A stretch of 64,000 bases of DNA from Metallyticus violacea (lineage: Eukaryota > Arthropoda > Insecta > Mantodea > Metallyticidae), in contig CM060831.1 of assembly GCA_030762175.1 (NCBI GenBank), positions 138,302,001 to 138,366,000 on the forward strand, given 5' to 3'. Below, piece by piece: positions 23,425-32,527 of the stretch. How positions within the stretch are numbered: the first letter of the stretch is position 1; each line of letters begins with the position of its first letter. The notes under the pieces were generated by a model. It was given only the letters and a program-made list of their open reading frames with translations, had not been told where the DNA came from and searched no databases. The position numbers and the translations under genes were made by a program.

Positions 23425-24140
23425 CAATAATTTTATGTAACTTCGATATAACCCTCTGTAATACCATTTTCTGTACAAGTGTTAAATATTGCGTCTAAAA
23501 TGTTATTTTCTTGCCAAGGCGCAGAAAGCTACCCTAGTCATAAAACCGGACCTGGAGATTTCTGTAGCCTTTTGTAGCAAGGTACCATAAAACATTTGGA
23601 GACTATAGAAATGAAAAGAAAGGGAAGAAGCCATTCGCTACATGGAGAAGGCACACAGACCCTTTTTACTTAGCCTTGCAATTTCGAGGCCAGCAGTCTG
23701 GCAAGAGTATTCAGCGAGGCAAGGTTAGTGAACGGACTTACTCGGTTCCGATAAATTAGTAAAAATCGATTGTTAGTTTTGCAAGAATTAAGTGGACATT
23801 CGTCAACAGTTAAGTGAAATAGTTATGTACAATGGTTCAAGAACAATAAATTGTATTCCATTTTCCATAACCAAAAAGATTATTAATCTGCATATGCTCC
23901 TTCCCCTAAGGTCACTGTGCCATAAAAGTATCCAGCATCAGAGTCTCAACACCCGGGGCATAACTGTAGACAGCGGTAACCATCGTCGGAGAGGAAGAAA
24001 GTATTATTTATCCCTGAGATTATACACCCAAAAACCTAACAATTCGAATTCCTTTTTTCCAAATTCTTCCCTCTATCTATTACGCAATTTAATTAACCAT
24101 CGACGCCCTCATCTAATTTTTTTTAAAACAGCTGCACTCT
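23425..24140 (+). repeat. Dispersed LTR-like repeat, copy 1
   Basis: Shares ordered segments with 45373-46710: TTTTATGTAACTTC, CTGTACAAGTGTT, AAAATGTTATTTTCTTGCCA, GCAGAAAGCTACCC, AATAAATTGT, CTCCTTCCCC, CATAAAAGTATCCAGCA and a final TTTAAAAC.GCTGC. The AATAAATTGT segment could be a polyadenylation signal within an LTR. No coding sequence was recognised, so the solo-LTR reading is inference. This copy is about 400 bp shorter than copy 2. Confidence 0.65.
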
Positions 24141-24439
24141 TTGGTGAACATCTTGGAAAATTCTGGTAAGTAGTGAAGAAAACGTCGCCTCTATCTGTAG
24201 ACAATATTGTGCCAAAGAGTGTTATCTGAAAAACTCAATGGTCACAAACTTCTTTCTCTTTGTTAATAGCTTGAGAAATAATTTGAGAATGTAATTCGTG
24301 CTTATCTTCGATAGCACTTTCGATGTACGAACTATTTAACCTAATAGACTTCTTTCGTTGATTACATGATTGTAGCTACAATTTTTATTTCTCCCATTAG
24401 GTTTTGAATGGTCATTATATTCGCTATACAAGATGTATA

Positions 24440-25300
24440 TGTACAGGGTCGTCAGCATAAACATATTCTTCCTAAACACAGAATTTTAACCAGCAAGCCA
24501 CTCTTTCGATTCGGTCCTTACCATGGCTAGAAAATGTGAATTGTCTTGTGCCATTTCTGTTATTTGTTACTGACTCTCACGTAACCTTTTCGAGTGGGAT
24601 GTGATCTACAAACATTCTGACGCAAAAGCATTCGAAAATGGGCGATCGCACTGCATCCAATCGCAGCTTGCTGGGCCAAGGTCATGCCTGTCCGTGTCAA
24701 TGGGACAGTTATACTGGGGTGAGCAATGCTTGACGCAGCCGCCAGCCGGTAGCGCTATGTTGGCGGATGCGGGGAGTATATTTCTCTTCCGTTGCGCGAT
24801 ATTTCAGTGTGATTTGAAATCTTGCGCAAGTATCACGTGTTAGTTAAGTGACGCAATGCAGTGTATTGAGTGAAAGTGTATCAAGTGAAATGTGGCAATA
24901 CAAGTATTCTATTCCCCAAAGAGTATTCATGTATGATTTATACGTGCGTACAGAATCAGCGCGTGCTATTAGGAGATTATTTCAAGGGGAATTTCCTGAT
25001 GTTTTCGCTCCTAATCGGAGTTCAATTCATCGATCCATACATTCCGTGAAACGGGAAGTGTTCTTTATCTCTGGGGGGGGGGATTAAAAGAGAAAATGTA
25101 CAAAACAAATTTACACACTTTAGATGAACTTAAAACTAATATCCCTCAAGAAATTGCTGTCATTTCTCAGAGGGAATTGCAGAGTGTAATGGGCAATTTC
25201 CTAAGCAAGTGTCGGAGAAGCTTGAACAACGAAGGGAGGCAATTCCAACATCTCCTTGTTTAAATACGTGAGTAATAAGTGTTTATGTTATGTATGTTAG
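24440..25300 (+). pseudogene. DD34E (DUF4817-type) transposase relic, internally deleted
   Basis: From 24886 the frame reads YSIPQRVFMYDLYVRT, RAIRRLFQGEFPDV and RSSIHRSIHSVKRE, a typical DUF4817 helix-turn-helix N-terminus. From about 25110 another frame gives the C-terminal end (LDELKTNIPQEIAVIS, NNEGRQFQHLL). The whole catalytic core between them is missing, so the relic is an internal-deletion derivative. A GC-rich leader (24640-24790) precedes it. ACAGGGTCGTCAGCATAAAC near 24444 may be the 5' terminal repeat. Confidence 0.7.
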
Positions 25301-25514
25301 AAATAACTTACGCGACAAACCGTACTACATTTACTGCGGACTTCCTGTCAGCCTGGCCGGCCGGCCACACGCCGAGAAAACGGTTGCGTGAAAGATCGTT
25401 TATCCCGTATTTTCAATGGCCGCACGTGGGCAATTTATCGCATGTTTACGAGACCAACCATTATTTGCGTCTTTGTGTTATTAGAGGCTACTGAAGGTGC
25501 AGTTAACTTCCGCA

Positions 25515-25800
25515 TCGGTCCTGGTGGTGTAGTGGTAGCCATACTTGCCTCCTAGACCCAAGATCGCGGATTCAATCCCGGTCAGGGTAAATGGATTTTT
25601 TTCTGGCGTAAAAATCCTAAGTATGACTTCCTTCCAAAGGGAAGTAAAGTCGCGGGGTCCCGTGTCGTACATTTACCCATGCAAAAGATCCTCAAACCTG
25701 AAAGAAGAGGCCTCTGAGCAAAATTTGTCGGCCGTTTCACGTCCTGAATTGAATGGGATGCTGATGACCTGAGATGTTAGAGACCGTCCGTAAATAAAAC
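25515..25800 (+). repeat. SINE-A copy 7
   Basis: Near-complete copy from TCGGTCCTGGTGGTGTAGTG to AGACCGTCCGTAAATAAAAC. The B box is altered (GATTCAATCCC). No clear TSD was found. Confidence 0.9.
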
Positions 25801-26099
25801 AAATCAATCAACATTTAACTGTCATGTGATCGGTGGTGCTTTCCCCCGCGGCTTGGGAGTTTTTTCCACGCGCTTGCCGCATGGAAGGGGTAGCAAGCCT
25901 GCTTGCTTACTTGTAGATCTTGCTGACTGTCGCAGTTGTTTCCGGGTGTTGTTCGTTTCCTAATTCGACAGTATACATTGTGTATTATGGCCTCGTGTGT
26001 TTACAATAGCACAAGTGTCTATGTACGGCTCATATGTGTTAATTCAGTGGTGAAAGAATCACAGGATCATTTTTTTTAGCATATGAGTTGATTGTGTTA

Positions 26100-26460
26100 T
26101 GTGAATACCATACCAATCCCTTTTCAGAGAATTAACCAATTAGGAGCGTGATCATTCATGTTTTCAACAGCACTCTGCCACTGCTCAAACAACGAATGAT
26201 TCATGACAGCAATTCAAAATGTTTCCACAAGACAAGAGTTATTAGTAAGAATTTGTGGCCTCCTAGGTTCCTCGATTTTACAGCTTGCGATTATTATCTC
26301 TGGGATAAATTTAAAAATTCCGTATACAAGACGAACCCCCACACCATAGAAAAACTCAGGAAATTGTATGGATTTCAAAATGAACAGTTCCCTTAAGGGA
26401 TGCCAAAAATGTGTGGAGAATGAACGGGGGCTGTTTCAACATCTCATTTGATATTTTGGT
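26100..26460 (+). pseudogene. DD34E transposase C-terminal relic
   Basis: Frames read LWPPRFLDFTACDYYLWDKF and VYKTNPHTIEKLRK (26254-26370), then a shifted CQKCVENERGLFQHLI-like end at about 26400-26450. This is the final part of the catalytic domain: the P-R-S-P-D-L-T-P-C-D..LW motif and the tail helix. A GC-rich segment follows at about 26540-26600, as it does after the relics at 25260 and 62010. Confidence 0.75.
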
Positions 26461-26879
26461 AAGCAATGGGCTTCTTAAATTTATTTGTGTGTTGTTATAT
26501 GGTTGCTTTGTTTTACTATTTTATTTTCTCGCTAATCACCGAGACCTGGCTGACCGATTACCCGGCCAACGAGCTCGTTCATAGGCAAAACACTCCGGGG
26601 GAAAACAAGACTGATCGCACGGTCCTATGCAACAGGAGAAGATTCCTGTGGTGTATTGTGTTGAAATATTAGGACTAGAATAGAGGGGAAAAATGTTCAA
26701 ACTTTAAAATATAGTTAATATTGTTTGCATGCTAGGTACTGATCAAAATCGCGCGAGTAGAAATGCGAGGGAATTTTGTACATTAACGGAACCGGCGACT
26801 ATCGCGACCTTGACCTCGTGCGGTTTGCGCTCAGCTATGCATGTAGGTATTTATTATTTACCAGAGAATGTGCGAAAAC
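26461..26879. other. Probable transposon flank, otherwise anonymous
   Basis: Contains a GC-rich patch at 26540-26650, probably subterminal sequence of the preceding DD34E element. Nothing else was recognised. Confidence 0.35.
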
Positions 26880-27305
26880 AACTCCACAAGGAAATAAATA
26901 AAATAATCTGAGACACTTAAAATACATACGCTATTATATTATATTCTAAAACAAATTGCTGAAAAAGTAGAATTTAATCTGGCCATATACATATTAAATA
27001 TGAAGACTTATGACAGAGTAAACGGGAATAAATTGATTCAAATTTCAAAAATAAGACAAGTTATTAAAGTTAAAATTAACGCAATAAAATCATTTCATAT
27101 AGAAATTTTATATATATATATATATATATATACATTAGTTAAAACTAATAATTTAGAAACAAATAAAATAAAAACGAACCTAAGGCTACGGCAAGGATTT
27201 GACCTATCTCCGATATTTAACATACATTTAGATCAAATAGTGAAAAAATGGAAAACGAGAAACCTAAAAGGAGTCAAAATCGGCAACAACAAGCAACTAG
27301 GAACC
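26880..27305 (+). pseudogene. LINE reverse-transcriptase fragment (RTE-like)
   Basis: The frame from 27000 reads YDRVNGNKLIQI, then after an (AT)n run at about 27114-27131, LRLRQGFDLSPIFNIHLDQI and VKKWKTRNLKGVKIGNNKQL. These match reverse-transcriptase motifs: D-R-V-N-R-N-K-L, then RQG..LSP.LFNI.LD. The fragment stops at the transposon end at 27312. Confidence 0.75.
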
Positions 27306-27493
27306 CTAATACCGGGTGTAACAAAAAGGCACAGCCAAACTTTCAGGACGCATTCCTTACATACAGAAGAAGAAAATGTGTTATATGGACATGGGTCCGG
27401 AAACGCTTTATTTCCATGTTAGAACTCATTTTATACTACAGTTCATAATACATTAATCATGGGGAACACAGGAAAAGAACGCGCCAGAATACC

Positions 27494-27768
27494 GCCAAGG
27501 GTGGCCGAGGTAAGATGCGGACTCGTGAGCGGGAGGCCTGCGGTTCGAATCCAGCCAGACAGTCCTCTCTGACCGAGGTTTTTTTGCAGTTTTTCCTCAG
27601 TCCTCATAAATGACAAATGTCGGGGAGGTACCTTAAACTTAGGCCTGGAACGCTTGGTTCCTTAAAAATCCTTTCCCAATTTATCATTTCATCTCATGTA
27701 TTATCAGTGTCCAACGCCTATGATGCCGAAGTAGTAAAAACGGGTGTTAAACACTAATAAAAAAAACA
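27494..27768 (+). repeat. SINE-B copy inside the TA transposon
   Basis: Complete copy: GTGGCCGAGGTAAGATGCGG head, GGTTCGAATCC B box, GTCGGGGAGGTACCTTAAAC body, GGGTGTTAAACACT end and A-rich tail. Confidence 0.93.
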
Positions 27769-28111
27769 CTTTCTTACACGAAATGTTCAAAATGCCCCCT
27801 TGGTTAAGTTGTAAATGTTTTGTGTTCCATTTGAACGAAGATAATGTTGATATACGACTCACTTCATTGCTATTTGTGGGGAATTTGAAAGCTCTTGTGT
27901 ATCGAACCCCGGTACAAGATGCACAGAGTCTTCGTGCAAGTCTGCGAAACAATGCGCAGCTTTCTAGGGATACATAAGCTCATCCGGGATTTAGTGCGAC
28001 GGCGGGTTGATGGAAGCAACAATGCTATTGAAAGGCATTTTGAACATTTCACATAAGAAAGAGTTTCATGTGGTATATTGGTACGTTCTTTTCATGGGTT
28101 TTCCATGAAAA

Positions 28112-28158
28112 GAACTCATTTTCTACAACTCTACTGTGGAGTTGTAGAAAATGAGTTC
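28112..28158. repeat. Perfect 20-bp inverted repeat (7-base loop)
   Basis: GAACTCATTTTCTACAACTC, then TACTGTG, then GAGTTGTAGAAAATGAGTTC. It sits at the inner edge of the right terminal repeat of the TA transposon. Confidence 0.9.
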
Positions 28159-28606
28159 TAACATGGAAATAAAGCGTTTCCAGACCCATGTACATATAGA
28201 TATTTTCTTCTATACGTGAGGAATGTGTCCTGAAAGTTTGGCCTCCTTGTTTTTACTTCCCGGTATATGCGGTAGACCAGGTTTGAATTTCTGATATAGA
28301 AGATGGCCCGCGATATCTGTTGCAGAACAGTACAATGTGCAACTCTTCATAGATGAAACTAAAACAGTAGCTTTTGAATGAAAATATACGAGAAGAGCAA
28401 AAATAATTATACAGAATGAGATCATACATCAAGTGAGATACTTTAAATATTTATATTGTGAAATAAGTATTTAGATGAAAGAGGAAATAGATTAACACAT
28501 TGAAAGAGATAATTATATCACCGTAGTTCTAAAATGAAAATTCAGAAAACGAATGAAAACAGAAGTGATATTACAATTCCAGTACACTTACGTTAATAAT
28601 AAATTA

Positions 28607-28628
28607 TAAAAAAAAAAAAAAAAAAAAA
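28607..28628. repeat. Poly-A tract
   Basis: An uninterrupted A-run. It could be the tail of an unrecognised retroposon on the left. Confidence 0.8.
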
Positions 28629-28709
28629 CACAATGACTTGAGGCAGACCAGATGACGTTTTCAAGAACCTTCCAGTTAAGTTGGTGTTAAGTGAAATAAT
28701 AGTAATCTT

Positions 28710-29060
28710 GGATGGGACATAAGTGACTCAATTCTTTCATTTAGTAGAAGTGACTAAAAGAGAACACATCAGAAGCGATTATATTCGCCAAAAACTCGAA
28801 GTCCAAAATGTTATTGAAGAAATACAAATTTCAGAAAGAAATGGAATAGGATGGAAGAGGGCAGGCCATCTAAGGTGGTATTTCATACAAACCAAGAGGA
28901 TCTAGATCAATAGGACGTCCAAGGAAGAGATGGATAGAGCTGTATTTCTGAAAATTGTTGCTTCGGAACGAAGAAATTAGCATCCAGATCCTGGATGGGA
29001 GGAAGAAGAATATGAGACACACGAAAGAAAAATGTACAGGTGAACAAAAACCATCAAAGC
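28710..29060 (+). pseudogene. LINE 3' end relic
   Basis: Frames read REHIRSDYIRQKLEV, GWKRAGHLRW, SRSIGRPRKRWIEL and a final KNMRHTKEKC. This is the typical C-terminal end of LINE polyproteins: R.D.IR..L....I...I...R..W.GHL.R followed by GRP..RW. Frameshifts break it. Confidence 0.72.
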
Positions 29061-29848
29061 TTTAGGCCGTAATCGCTAAAAACAGCATGTGAAATTATTT
29101 TCCTGACGTGCCTATTACAAGTACTGTCCATGCTAAACATTTCCTAGGAACTTTTATCGATCTTTCTTTCCTCTACGATTCTCTTTCCCGTGATTTCTCT
29201 TGGCTTTATTTCCATAAAAGTTCTCCTTAGGTCAACACATAGCAACTCTTTATTAGTGATATCTTACAGAGATTTTCTTTACAGCCTGTCGACATTTTTA
29301 CGTACGTTAGCATCTGTTATAGTAAGAGAGATAAGCAGAGTACAACATAACAATGCTATTGAAGAAACCGTGAAAAGTGACGAAAATCCCAATACACAAC
29401 AACACAAGAAATATTTATTTTTTACTGAATTGTTATAGATGCCACAGTGGATTTCACTATTGAAGAGCTTCGGCGATAACGTGAATCAAATATGCAACAT
29501 TATTTTTTTGTACTTTTGTACTTTTATTACAATTCAGGATTCGTTAGGGGTGCATATTTAGCTAGAAGGAGGCAGACGGATTGGCACAAATAAATAAACA
29601 TGTACTAACAATAACAAATCTAAAACCATCCATTCAAATTCAACTTTCATCCTATGATTCTTTTTTCTTTGTCAGAATCTGCTATTTCTGTAACTAAAAG
29701 TTCTGCAGTGTTAAGGTGTTTCCCTCCTATCTCAAATACTGAGTGATACAATTTTATTAATTTAAACAGTGACAGTATTTGAGTTTTCATCAGAACATCA
29801 AACTGACAAACAGACCTGTGGTGCAGGAATGGCTTCTAAATGGAAAGC
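29061..29848. other. Anonymous sequence
   Basis: No feature was recognised. The open frame at 29190-29438 has no family signature. Confidence 0.4.
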
Positions 29849-31080
29849 AGATGATGATGGCGATTATTGTTTAAAGGGCGCAAAACAGCTAAGGTCGTTA
29901 GCGCCCAAACGCACTAAAAACTGCGCCCAGAATAAAGTATCTACACCAAAATCCAATATAGAAAAAGAGCAATAAGCACACTGGGCAATAACAATAAAAA
30001 CCCCAAAACAAATAACAACGGTAATATGGGCAACAACAAACAAAAGACTGGTACTAAAACATATCGGCAAGAGCAGTCAGTCTTAAAAGGTCTAAAAATG
30101 CCGTCATAAATAAATGATATAGCCTCACACCTTACTCCAAAACTCACAAACACGGCTAAAACGGAGCACTCGCTCAACAGCAACCACATCATCTCCAAGT
30201 ACTTCCTCAATAGAGGAAGGCAAACCCAGAGAGAGTCTAAAAACCCCTACATGACCGCATTCTACTAAAATGTGAATGATGATGATAATTGTTTAAAGGA
30301 CGCAAAACTGCTGAAGACATTAGCGCCCAAACACACTAAAAACAGCGCCAATATTAAATAAGTAAATATCTATACAAAAACAGTGCAGGAAACAAGTAAC
30401 AGGAGCACTTTGGGCAAGAAAAATTAAAACCCCATAACAAACAACAAGGGTAATATGGTCAACAACAAACAAAAGACTGATACTAAAACACAGCAGCAAA
30501 GGCTGAAAACACAAGAGTCTTAAAATGGTCTAAAATTGCAACAATAAAAACCCCAAAACAAACAACAACAAGGTAATATGGTCAACAACAAACAAGAGAC
30601 TGGTACTAAAACACAGCTGCAATCTTATAATGGTATAAAATTACAACAATAAAAACCCCAAAACAAATAACAATGGTGATACGGTCAACAACAAACAAAA
30701 GACTGGTACTAAAACACAGCTGCAAGGGCTGAAAACACAACTGTCTTATAATGGTCTAAAATTGCAACAATAAAACCCTCATAACAAACAAGGGTAATAT
30801 GGTCAACAACAAACAAAAGACTGGTACTAAAACATAGCTGAAATCTTATAATGGTCTAAAATTGCAACAATAAAAACCCCAAAACAAATAACAATGGTGA
30901 TACGGTCAACAACAAACAAAAGGCTGGTACTAAAACACAAGGGCTGAAAACACAACTGTTTTATAATGGTCTAAAATTGCAACAATAAAACCCTCATAAC
31001 AAACAAGGGTAATATGGTCAACAACAAACAAAAGTTTGGCACTAAAACACAGTTGAAGAGCAGAAAATACAAGTCATAAA
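29849..31080. repeat. Tandem array with higher-order (about 220 bp) structure and terminal hairpins
   Basis: Two copies of a GATGATG...TTGTTTAAAGG[AG]CGCAAAAC..CT..GAAG/GGTC...TTAGCGCCC module start at 29849 and 30283. Then comes a run of units of about 100-115 bp with AACCCCAAAACAAA, AATATGGTCAACAACAAACA and ACTGGTACTAAAACACAG. Alternate units pair up: GGTGATACGG recurs at about 30676 and 30897, and CCCTCATAACAAACAAGGG recurs about 215 bp apart. On the - strand these encode only low-complexity frames. Confidence 0.85.
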
Positions 31081-31149
31081 AGCAGGTCGATTGATAACAT
31101 ACAGAAGCCGGTTATGGTTCCTAATGAGTTGGGCTAACTCGGCTCTTGT

Positions 31150-31642
31150 CATATACGAGGGCTGTTTAAAAAGAATGATACTTTTTCTTGACAACATACC
31201 TTTACTCATCCCCCAAATTTTTATTAACTTTCTCAAAGTATTCCCCGTTGGATGCAATGCACCTGTCACAACATTCAAAGAAATGCTAGAAACCATTTAT
31301 TCGACATGTTCTTCAGGATCGCTTCCACAGCATTGACCATTGCTTTTATGATCGAAAATGCATCCCATGAAGGTGCTTTTTCAATAAGGGGAAAAGGAAA
31401 CTATAGGGGCACACTTAACATCATTTTTGAGGGATATTCAGCAATAGTATTTGCGATGTGCGCCGTGCATTGTCATGTGGTATCATCCACCTTGTTGCAC
31501 AGAAATGTGGTCTTACAAAGTTTCCGGACATCTATGTAGTATTGCCCAGTAACAGCTGTTTGCTGGTAAACAATTCCTTGAGCATTGAAAAATGAGATGA
31601 CCATACCTTTCCCAGCAGAATCTGCCACTTTTGCCTTTTTAG
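31150..31642 (-). pseudogene. Mariner transposase relic, cut by SINE-A
   Basis: On the - strand, about 31642-31490 reads SAGKGMVISFFNAQGIVYQQ and TAVTGQYYIDV, the core-domain segment of mariner. About 31265-31215 reads ASNGEYFEKVNKNLG, the C-terminal end. ACGAGGGCTGTTTAAAAAG at 31156 is the decayed terminal repeat. Frameshifts and stops are present. A 5'-truncated SINE-A follows at once. Confidence 0.82.
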
Positions 31643-31835
31643 CATCCTAAGTGTGGCTTCCTTCTGAAGGGAAGTAAAGCCGTGGGTCCCGTGTCGTACA
31701 TTTACGGCACGAAAAAGAACCTCAAGCCTGAAAGAAGAGGCCTCTGAGCAAAAGTTGTCGGCCGTTTCACGCCTTGAATAGAATGGGAGGCTGATAACCT
31801 GAGATGTTAAAGACCGTCCGTAAATAACTCAAATC
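31643..31835 (+). repeat. SINE-A copy 8, 5'-truncated
   Basis: Begins mid-body (CATCCTAAGTGTGGCTTCCT) and ends AAAGACCGTCCGTAAATAAC. The tRNA-like head is absent. Confidence 0.9.
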
Positions 31836-32149
31836 AATGCAGAAATACAGAGCTATATTTTAAAATTCATACGATTATTACTAGATTTCTCAATGAAAAT
31901 ATTCACGAAAGAGGTTACGACTATTGCATTAAGCAATGTTTACAAAGTTAACATTATGTAAGAGATTTTATATTTGATGTAAATGTGCAAAACATTTACG
32001 CGAAAAAAATTATAATAATCTAAATTTCAACGAAAATGGAGTTAAAAGTTTGGTAATTATATTCTGGATACAGAGTTGAGAGCAATGTGGATTCCGTGAA
32101 GTGTTTTCCGCCTTGATTGCATTTATGTCTGCACCAAAATGTACAAGAT

Positions 32150-32527
32150 GTGTTTTCTGTCTAAATTCGTCGGAGACAATTGCAACGTAGCGATCCTCCT
32201 GTTATACTAGAGAAGCGAGTTTACATTTCGCCGACCTGCTCTTTGACGACAGACGCGCAAAGCCTCCCATGCTACAAACTCGCTTCAATTACATGGAGAA
32301 CCTGATGCTATGCAATTTCTCTTTGTGTTGCTGGTGCTGCTTCCAGTACGAACCTTTGGGCTCGGCAGTTTCCGCGACCTCTGCGGAAACAACCGAAGGC
32401 AATGACGCAGCGTAATTCCGTCCGAGAACCGGTGTATGGATTGCGGCGGAATAACGAACGCCTCGCGCGCGGAGTTAGTCTATGCCTGCTTGTGCCACGA
32501 GGAGCATCTACAAGGGTTAGTTCGGCA
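32150..32527 (+). promoter_or_regulatory. Probable promoter and 5' leader of the MADF-BESS gene
   Basis: The 380 bp before the ATG are GC- and CpG-richer than the surroundings (CCGCGACCTCTGCGGAAAC, GCCTCGCGCGCGGAG). An in-frame upstream ATG at 32402 would add 42 residues of low-quality sequence, so I prefer the start at 32528. The transcription start was not determined. Confidence 0.45.

Larger units (their letters stand above)
27312..28263 (+). mobile_element. Internally deleted TA-target DNA transposon with about 135-bp inverted ends
   Basis: 27312-27447 and the reverse complement of about 28128-28263 share CCGGG, CCAAACTTTCAGGAC.CATTCC, GGACATGGGTC.GGAAACGC and TTATTTCCATGTTAGAACTC. TA flanks both ends. 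Between them only a C-terminal transposase scrap remains (LWGNLKALVYRTPVQDA at about 27872, later RRVDGSNNAIERHFEHFT in another frame), of the same DD34E type as the 25-26 kb relics. A SINE-B copy lies inside. It is non-autonomous. Confidence 0.82.

Noticed and set aside
27000..27422. 140-codon + strand frame read as one protein
   Set aside because: Its first two thirds are a LINE reverse-transcriptase fragment and its end is the terminal repeat of the TA transposon, so it is a chimera of two relics.
29980..31080. CRISPR-like array
   Set aside because: The repeats have no constant short repeat with unique spacers. Whole units are similar, and the genome is eukaryotic.
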